Made by a program: the position numbers and the translations under genes. The notes beneath the pieces are model-generated. The model did not search any database. It was given only the letters and a program-made list of their open reading frames with translations, and was not told where the DNA came from. A stretch of 64,000 nt of DNA, taken from positions 81,329,848 to 81,393,847 of the forward strand of contig CM069441.1 of assembly GCA_035610835.1 (NCBI GenBank), in the 5' to 3' direction. The number at the start of each line of letters is the position of its first letter. The stretch's first letter is position 1. This document shows positions 58,901 through 64,000 of the stretch, piece by piece. This DNA is from Ophiura sarsii (Eukaryota; Echinodermata; Ophiuroidea; Amphilepidida; Ophiuridae).

Positions 58901-59721
58901 TTGAACATGCCCATTATGTAGCTTTGAGCAGAGTGAGAAGTATTACCAATCTTCATATCTTGGATCTAAATGAAACCAAAATCAAAGTGTCGCAAAGTGT
59001 CAAGGATGAAATGAATCGTCTCAAGACGGAAAAACCACTCCTACTTTGCTATTCACCAATGTATGCTATAACCCCTGCCAATGCCATAAAGATAACATTC
59101 CAAAATGCACATTCACTTCACAAGCATTTTGCAGAATTGTCATGTGACAACAATATTATATCATCTGATGTCATTGCTGTTGCAGAAACTCGACTTATAA
59201 CAGCTGATAATGACCAAAGCTTCAATATTCCGAGATTCAAAATGATTCGAAATGATGAAAATGGCCACCATACTACCAGACCTTATCATGGACAGAGCCT
59301 GTACATAAATGATGAATTGGAAAAAGTTCACGATTTTGTTTGGTCTTACCCAAACTTCGAAGCAACTGTTGTTATATTTACTAAACAGCAAACTGTGCAG
59401 CTACTCTCTGTATACAAAGCCCCACGATGCACACTTGAACAATTCAAAATGTATATGACAGCAATCTTACCTCATGTTGATACACAGAATCCACTCATAA
59501 TATGTGGAGACTTCAACAACAATATGTGGGAGCCTCATCATAGCTTCATTAATTTCATGCAAAACACATTCTATTGCAAACAATTAATGAATACCAGCAC
59601 CACATCCTATGACACAATGTTAGATTTAATATTTGCCAATTGCAATTTGATTCATTTAGCAGCTGTGTATTGTGGTTGGTCAGATCACAAAACAGTGCAA
59701 TGTGCAGTTTGCTTAACCTAA
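52996..59721 (+). CDS. Helitron/Helentron Rep-helicase-endonuclease with N-terminal C76-like protease
   Basis: 2241 residues, one uninterrupted exon. The in-frame stop upstream is at 52933 and the first ATG is at 52996. Residues ~45-200: papain-like fold resembling C76 (herpesvirus-tegument type) deubiquitinases, with a Cys cluster C55/C57/C59 before NALAMLAYV and Asp186-x-His188 in GLFDSHSRN. ~290-435: basic linker with repeated DADxQKSAK. ~530-590: paired Cys (CTSC, CQTC). ~595-712: DUF6570-like. ~910-1220: Rep with HUH site His1018/His1020 (GSPHAHIMFW) and tyrosines Tyr1199/Tyr1203. ~1550-2000: PIF1-like superfamily 1 helicase (GGAGVGKS, IIDEISM, GDLFQL, KTIHKAQGDT, ALSRVRS). ~2030-2241: APE-like endonuclease (Glu2064, GDFN with Asp2172/Asn2174, SDH at 2229-2231). 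It would drive rolling-circle transposition. All visible catalytic residues are present, so it may be active. Confidence 0.9.
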   Translation: MLSSAYSNQSSLGTISTPNDLHLHSAYDQVPFLLFIKGQFHQADCSRFSIESAGCQCSCNALAMLAYVQTIDVISTHTINNILFVGDGIYCKIAQALSATNDLHISKYLETDQLPAQFKIGLLRFSIEYLNQIFGMYNPNASSGLVETLDVVTQQAFTVTNTHLVVLHESMISVFKDHKHRYGLFDSHSRNERGLLHPSGTAVAIYFQTLSDLISHLYNLCESLHLTPSSLVEVRPIKIKCHMETSGGIIDFESFQGLSTYLAFQELQRHTSTKPKNTCATVTDGAKHSYKRHGLNNKNSKHSTQKQHHSRHHGSTDADAQKSAKQKHRHDAKKTAINKKNHGSDSEQRHHGSTDADTQKSAKRKHRHEAKKTAKNKQNHGSDSQQRKQSAKKKRRHDLTEAPVQQSAKKKRQHGSKLQHRTKQKRRHGATNTGAQHNSVNIETSSPVSRRRTRGNRRRLYLEQYNAKQRHARHLAKLARQQDKQSQQQEQIRCESPVIDNQSFHSEQGISVASQIDDCKLSFNKSIKDGPIYVCTSCHQTWFKHSVTSIQKITRSLNNRLFKECCTGYISAHEVEWICQTCLSNIQQGKIPRFSVANGCSFPVQPIALQLHSLEERLISPRIPFMQIRELPRGGQFSIKGNVVNVPVDVAPTVTSLPRPMSQSGTIPVKLKRKLCYSSAVYTQNVRPLKVIAALQWLIANGPVFKDIHIDFQPTWANDLGASNTHTDCHEDATGEDTTDNVDSDNFSEIDETEQSRQSQDTMLDNAEPDDANICTVAPGENQRPISLFRDDDAEFLAFPSIFCGHRRCSSEHRKTPIHYSDICKWELRCIDRRVAQNVANIFFKLKKLQMKQISDKVSFALKRHKLQGRKYTASEMLDPQCVDKILKLDEGYRVFRSLRNSPPYLEKRQKDLMAMIRQLGFPTYFVSLSAADTRWIDLLRILGQLIDHKHYTDDELQALSWTEKSRLIQSDPVTCVRFFDHRLQVFINQVLKSDMHPIGKIKDSFIRIEFQQRGSPHAHIMFWIEDAPTYGKNTHNEITLFIDESISCSIDVPESSKPMIVMQKHKHSKTCRKRGKPICRFGIPKPPMRSTQILEPLPSDIEEVDLNKHKQNYQKIAQALADHVDGIEITFDQFLDSLHLDEEQYIYAIRSSIQSPTVFLKRTPQEIRINPYMKNALEIYNANHDIQFITDPYACAVYIVAYMSKSQRGMSLLMNRACKEARQSNSDLRQQVRAIGNKFINAVEISAQEAVYLVLQLPITRASRTVVFICTAPPNDRICFLKNKEALESLDPNDTNVESTNTTQRYSTRPRVLEQWCLADYVSKLMVEYPDTYTDPYDTDNEDDPPSVLNDLEPLITTSDTNIHITLRSGVVIRSCRNPKVIRYVNYNNATDPEDFARERLMLYNPWRKESRDILGNFCTYRAHLCSKGQSFLNKVQEYEPNRNIGDDLLHRAYTDRIDEDIFATLAPGTEQAEAEDSSHTPIDSQQYAFYHPQAPDHTTYDIADDVGLPGTSQSLQIESLSQRITNDEFYQLLSLLNCKQREFFTHVMQWITTQTEPLHVFLTGGAGVGKSLVIKTLYQALHRHLCSRQGENPEDCNIILCAPTGKAAYNINGSTIHRAFKIDPNRGMNYKKLSSEQLNTLQVQYRHLSVVIIDEISMVGTKQLQFVNQRLQDIKQNNKPFGGVHVIAVGDLFQLKPVQDSWIFTTPKDGYGPLAINLWQEYFFVYELTEIMRQQNDQSFAQLLNRLREGRHTSADIATLKQQSILPTNDAYDPTITHLFPTNALAAKHNSGIFAQSNTESVTIKAQDTVVGDMSQETKKRIKQSISKNPSQTASLLPEVDVAIGIRYEIVANIAVEDGITNGSSCVVQKVEYLQPDNPLPSIIWVQFDDRKPGLQTRNKYRSYYKPDISPQWTPMFAIKRNFMATRKRCPIIRAQFPLRPATAKTIHKAQGDTVDSLVVHLGTYTFEHAHYVALSRVRSITNLHILDLNETKIKVSQSVKDEMNRLKTEKPLLLCYSPMYAITPANAIKITFQNAHSLHKHFAELSCDNNIISSDVIAVAETRLITADNDQSFNIPRFKMIRNDENGHHTTRPYHGQSLYINDELEKVHDFVWSYPNFEATVVIFTKQQTVQLLSVYKAPRCTLEQFKMYMTAILPHVDTQNPLIICGDFNNNMWEPHHSFINFMQNTFYCKQLMNTSTTSYDTMLDLIFANCNLIHLAAVYCGWSDHKTVQCAVCLT

Positions 59722-59860
59722 ATGTTTCTACCAAAATTGACAGGAATCAAGTTTATTTATTACAATAATAAAATATTGTTCTATATTAGTTCTACAATAA
59801 GCCAAATACATAATTTGCCCATATCTACCTGTTATTGCATTTTTCTTTTTCATTTCACAG

Positions 59861-62800
59861 ATGGCTTCCATGAAATTGTATGTGTTGACCGATCCAGTTA
59901 AACGAAGCAACAACTCGTTCGCTTACCTAATGAATGAGCAGAGAAATGTCATCGAATGCACCATTTATGCGGGGAACACCAATTTGGCTGACAAGTTGAA
60001 CAAAGGCGATACGGTCATCATAAAGGGAGGAACGATGAATATCCGTGACAATACATCATACCTGAGGCTCAACGAGAATTCAAGCAAGGTAATAATTTGA
60101 TCACATATCAAATTGTTGAACATATAAGAGCTATGCTCGAAAAGGGATCAAGTCCATATAAGTGAAATAGGAGAAAAGCAACGTTTTTTTAAATTAAGGA
60201 TGTTGCACTTCTTTGATTATACTAATTATCTGCCATAGATTAAAAACCGGTTTAATTTCATTTTTCTATTTCGACTGTATTTCCTATGTCATTCTTTATT
60301 TTCAGAAACTAGTGGAGTTGATCCCTTTTGGAACATAAATGTTTCGAACAATTTTCAAAAACCACTTTACTAAACAATCGTTATTTTCAATAAAGGTACA
60401 CCTGAAAGATATTATCAAATCACATTGAACACAGAAATACGCATTCAAATACCTCTTCAACTTTTTAAATTATGACATTTTGTTTATTCTTGAAAAACTG
60501 AAAATTTGGACAATTTGGCACATTTTTTGAAATAACACTTCTGTTTATATGCAATTTTAAAAACAATCATCCCATACATTTTACGTTTTCTTCATTGCAT
60601 TTCATTAAATACATTCCTATCAATGTTTTACCATGATTAAAAGAACCATATTTCTACCATCTTGGCTTACAAAATAGTGCATTATATTCCAATTTCCAGA
60701 AATTACCGAGGGCCATAACTTTTGACCCGAACATGCTAAAGATATAGAACAAAGTGTAAAAGATGTATTTCGTAACCCTTTTTCATGTTCTGCACCTAAC
60801 TCAATTTTGACAAAAAGTGCACTTGATCCCTTTTAGAATAGAGCTCTTCATATTTATACATAAATGCTATATATCACAAAACTCATTACTGTTTTTTAAA
60901 CCATCGCCTTATATGTATAGACTTGTTTTAATTTCCATTATTAGGTTTCACGATATAGAAGGTTTCCATTACCTATAACATTCACAAATACATACAGGAA
61001 GTCCATGGTCCAGGGAACATTTTGCAGAACCGCATTCATTTATAGTAACGCTGGTGGTACGGCCACTGAACCACGATTTAACCCATTGAAGGACAGTGCC
61101 AGTGATCCCAAGATGATGTGGCTTTTCATTAGATTTCATGATGACATGTTCCATTGCTTGCAATTTCATCATAACTAACTCCCTTGTGTTGAAATTTCAA
61201 ATGTTATTTAATCAATTGTTTTATGACTACTAACAACTATTTCTATGCTTTCAGATCTTCAAGACCGGCTCCGGGATCAACATTCCCCAGGATGTTCTAG
61301 ATAATTTTTACGAGCCACCTAGGACAAGCATCCCAGATGCCTTGGCATCGCCAAAAAAAAGACGCCTATCCCTCGAGGGGACGATTATTGAGGTAACTTT
61401 TTCACTTGAATAAATAAATAAACAATCAAACAGACCCTCAAATTCATACAGTCAAACATTACCCAAACCCAAACAATTATCTATTTTTATATTGCTTGGA
61501 AAATGGGTTGCCAGTGCTCCATGCTCCCCTTAATTCATATGTCATCATATCAAAACGCACTCATACCATCATCCTACCCAGAAAAGGTCAAAGTTCCTTA
61601 TCAGTGGCCAAACTTTGTAAATACCCTGCATTTAACACAAAAAGTTCGTTAAAGCATGGATGAATAAACTTATAAATGTAAACAATGATCACATTTCCAA
61701 AATGTCCCAATTGAGCTTATATCTGACTGGACTGGTCCTTTCAACTTTCTACACTTACATACATAACATAAATCAAGGTTTAGCTGAAGTGTCAACATTT
61801 TTGTGGTCTATATCAGTTTAGGTTTTTTCGTATTTCTTACTATGTACTTTGCTATGTTTTCAGATTCATGAGACAAAGAGAGCAGCAACATGGGACCGAC
61901 AGGATATTGTAATCCAGGATGCCACTACTAGCACGAAAATTCCATGCAAACTTTGGAATCATTGTGCCGACAGAGTAGCAGAGGGGAATAAAGGATCTAG
62001 AATCCTGTTGACCAATGTGGAGGTCGATGTATACCAGGGAAAGACACAACTCAAGACATTGGATATGTCAACAGTTGCGGTAAGATTCCTAACCATTACA
62101 TGATGAGTTGTTTGACCTAAATATTGAGAAGCATTAGGCCGAGTTCACATAGGAGTATAAGGTATTGGGTATTCGCACACGCAAGATTCCCACTATACTT
62201 TACTTTACTATACTATACGCAGGTATACGGCCTTATCGAATAGTGCCCTCTTACGTGACCCGGTATTATGAAATAACATTGTTCGATTTAAGCTATCCGC
62301 GTGCCCTGCAAAACGTGCAATGTATACCCGAATAGTATACTCCTATGTGAACTCGGCCTTATCTAACCAACAAAAAGTGGCGGAGACGACAGGTTAAAGA
62401 ATTCTATCTCTTCAAAGTTCCACCAGCAGGCACATAGCTGGAGTCACTGACAAAAGAGGGCAACAACCCACTTTGCCTGCCCAGCTGTATACTAGCAATA
62501 TGACCCAGTCAGGGGGTAAAAAAGGGCTGTTATAACCCCATGTTTGACTGCCCAGAGAAAACAAAATATCACAAAGCCCAAGTAAAGCGTAAAAAAAGGC
62601 CTGTTACACCATTGTACAAAAGCCCAAAAAAGGTTCAATTCATATCTCCCCCCGCCCCCCAAACCCAGTACTCATGAACCTTTGATAACTGTCACTATTC
62701 ACTTTAGCATCATTTGGTTAGAAATGGGGATTGGTTTTGGGGTTGCTGCCAACCAATTACATTTGACTTATCTAAAATGTAATGTGTAATATAACAACTG

Positions 62801-63020
62801 ATGTAAGAGGAACAAAGGAGGCAAAGTGTTACTTCACAATCAATGCATTACAGCAGCAGCATCTTAGAAGTATGTATTAAGGTCAATTTTTTGAAACACT
62901 ACTTTTATCAAATTTCATTGAATTATATCATCAAATTATACAACCTATTATTTTTTCACAGGTGGTAGAACATGTTGGAGGAGAAGCGACCCACACAATA
63001 GAAGCAGTAGACGTAAATGG
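59861..63020 (+). CDS. RPA-like ssDNA-binding protein, four exons, 3' incomplete
   Basis: Exons 59861-60088, 61255-61392, 61864-62079 and 62962-63020 join in phase 0 and give 213 residues without a stop. Each has a pyrimidine-AG acceptor and GTAA donor; the last donor (GTAAGT at 63021) sends the gene beyond the window. Residues ~1-76 (MASMKLYVLTDPVKRSNNSF, DTVIIKGG) look like one OB fold, a linker holds a basic PKKRRLSLEG nuclear-signal-like motif, and ~116-205 form a second OB fold (IVIQDATTSTKIPCKLWNHC). This resembles RPA70 DNA-binding domains. RPA-like proteins are companions of plant and some animal Helitrons and should coat transposing single strands. The start ATG directly follows an acceptor (TTTCACAG), so an upstream exon is spliced on. 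It could instead be an unrelated host RPA-like gene. Confidence 0.75.
60089..61254. other. Intron 1 of RPA-like gene
   Basis: AT-rich; holds a LINE fragment on the minus strand (60990-61190) and otherwise nothing recognised. Introns 2 (61393-61863) and 3 (62080-62961) are similar, the latter with a MITE. Confidence 0.55.
60990..61190 (-). pseudogene. LINE reverse-transcriptase fragment
   Basis: The minus-strand frame HLGITGTVLQWVKSWFSGRT followed by a V.IN segment and a decayed GLP (where active elements have GVPQGS) matches the mid-RT region of non-LTR elements. Only about 65 residues remain, so it is a dead fragment in an intron. Confidence 0.65.
62134..62360. mobile_element. MITE in intron 3
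   Basis: About 25-bp inverted ends TAGGCCGAGTTCACATAGGA / TCCTATGTGAACTCGGCCTT. The interior is rich in TATAC. No frame; superfamily unknown. Confidence 0.75.
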
Positions 63021-63117
63021 GTAAGTTTTTTTAATCTCGTGATGTCAAGCTGTATTACCGTATTCTCCCTATTAAGCGCCCACCCCTGTTTTTCCTAATG
63101 AAACACTTATAAGTGCC

Positions 63118-63240
63118 TATCCTTGCCAATTAGCCACTGTGTTTGCATCAACAATTATTTCGGCGATTTGGCCTATCCTTTTCAATTAGCCACTGTGTAT
63201 GCATCAACAAATATTTCGGCGATTTGTTACAGTAATGTCA
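63118..63240. repeat. Tandem ~57 bp duplication
   Basis: Two copies sharing CCTATCCTT, CAATTAGCCACTGTGT, GCATCAAC and TATTTCGGCGATTT in the last intron seen. Confidence 0.7.
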
Positions 63241-63636
63241 TCTGTTTTTTTATTTATGGCTTAACATCACAAGAATAACATCACAAGAATAAACAATGTT
63301 TTGGGATTGGCAGTTGAAGCTTGTCGGAACATTGACGTCATGTAATGTGGCCACAGTGAGACCACTGCAACGCCGCAATGTTGATTTCCCCGGAAATTTT
63401 AAACAGTTTACTTTTCGATCGCACATGGTTTTCCGCTAGTTCAACCTTGCCGAATTTGACAGTGTTTTATGCCATAGTAATGCCATATTCACAAATGGAT
63501 GTGAGAAATCCATAGAAGGTTGCATGTCAAAGTTTCAAAGATCAAATTTTCAAAATGTTCCAAAAAAGCTCAAATTGACAAGATAGGTTGTTGAAATGTA
63601 TAAATGTATAAATGAATAAAATTCATTTCAAATTAA

Positions 63637-63995
63637 AGGTAGATGACCCGATCACATTTCGATTTTCAACTTGGAAGTTTTCTATTCTACCATGAAAGGT
63701 CATCCTTAAAAAAGTTGTGTTCCAAAGTTTGAGTTGGATAGCTCTAATGGTTCTTATTTTACACGCACAAGATGCTGTGAACTGTACCCATTGAGTAGTA
63801 CACAAACTATATCGGTGGTATACCACCATTCGCGGTAATTCGACGTCATTTCATCGATTTCTCCGTAATTATACCGATTTAGGCCGTCAAATTTCAGTAT
63901 GATGATGAGAAAAATACGAGCTTTCATATGATTTGAAAATCTCCGTATGTTTGAAATAATTCTGTGTTACGAAAATGTGATCGGGTCATCTACCT
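63637..63995 (-). mobile_element. TTAA-flanked MITE, copy 2
   Basis: Inverted copy of 30832-31176. Both ends read AGGTAGATGACCCGATCACA and both flanks are TTAA (63633-63636, 63996-63999). It keeps better terminal repeats than copy 1, whose right end has diverged. Confidence 0.85.
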
Positions 63996-64000
63996 TTAAT

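Overview
The window is eukaryotic DNA. Genes are sparse, some carry spliceosomal introns with polypyrimidine-AG acceptors, and most of the sequence is transposable elements. The mix of collagen-C1q genes, a Ngaro-type tyrosine-recombinase retrotransposon with an SGNH hydrolase, and an animal Helitron next to an RPA-like gene suggests a marine invertebrate deuterostome. An echinoderm is my best guess, from family knowledge only; no species is claimed.

Region 1 (1-45,880) is a tandem segmental duplication. Three paralogous units are seen: unit 1 about 1-14,771, unit 2 about 26,715-40,690, and unit 3 about 40,691-45,880, which stops early. Each unit carries one minus-strand gene for a secreted collagen-like C1q-domain protein (1121-1987, 28322-29200, 41858-42696). 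The third copy has a frameshift in its C1q domain. Direct-repeat-1 nuclear-receptor-like sites lie about 240-275 bp upstream of each start codon. Because the units are paralogous, each one supplies 'empty sites' for insertions in the others. This exposes hAT-like, mariner-like, TTAA-flanked and fold-back MITEs, SINEs, a short LTR retrotransposon with PBS and PPT, and three arrays of about 110-130 bp monomers rich in TCAAGGTCA.

Region 2 (14,773-26,714) lies between units 1 and 2. It is a nested insertion: a 5'-truncated LINE and, at its 5' edge, a minus-strand Ngaro/DIRS-like element with the full A1-ORFs-B1-A2-B2 split-direct-repeat layout. The element encodes gag, RT-RNase H (one internal stop), a tyrosine recombinase split by a 2.9 kb insertion, and an SGNH hydrolase.

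Region 3 (45,880-64,000) is dominated by an intact plus-strand ORF of 2241 codons (52,996-59,721) of Helitron/Helentron type. Its order is: cysteine protease resembling the C76/herpesvirus-tegument deubiquitinase fold, basic repeat linker, Cys-rich and DUF6570-like region, HUH Rep, PIF1-like helicase, and APE-like endonuclease. About 140 bp downstream begins a multi-exon gene for a two-OB-fold, RPA-like ssDNA-binding protein (exons 59,861-63,020, continuing past the window). Candidate 5' leader exons lie upstream at about 47.8, 51.8 and 52.3 kb. The Helitron and the RPA-like gene probably form one transposition module; the C1q genes are host genes.
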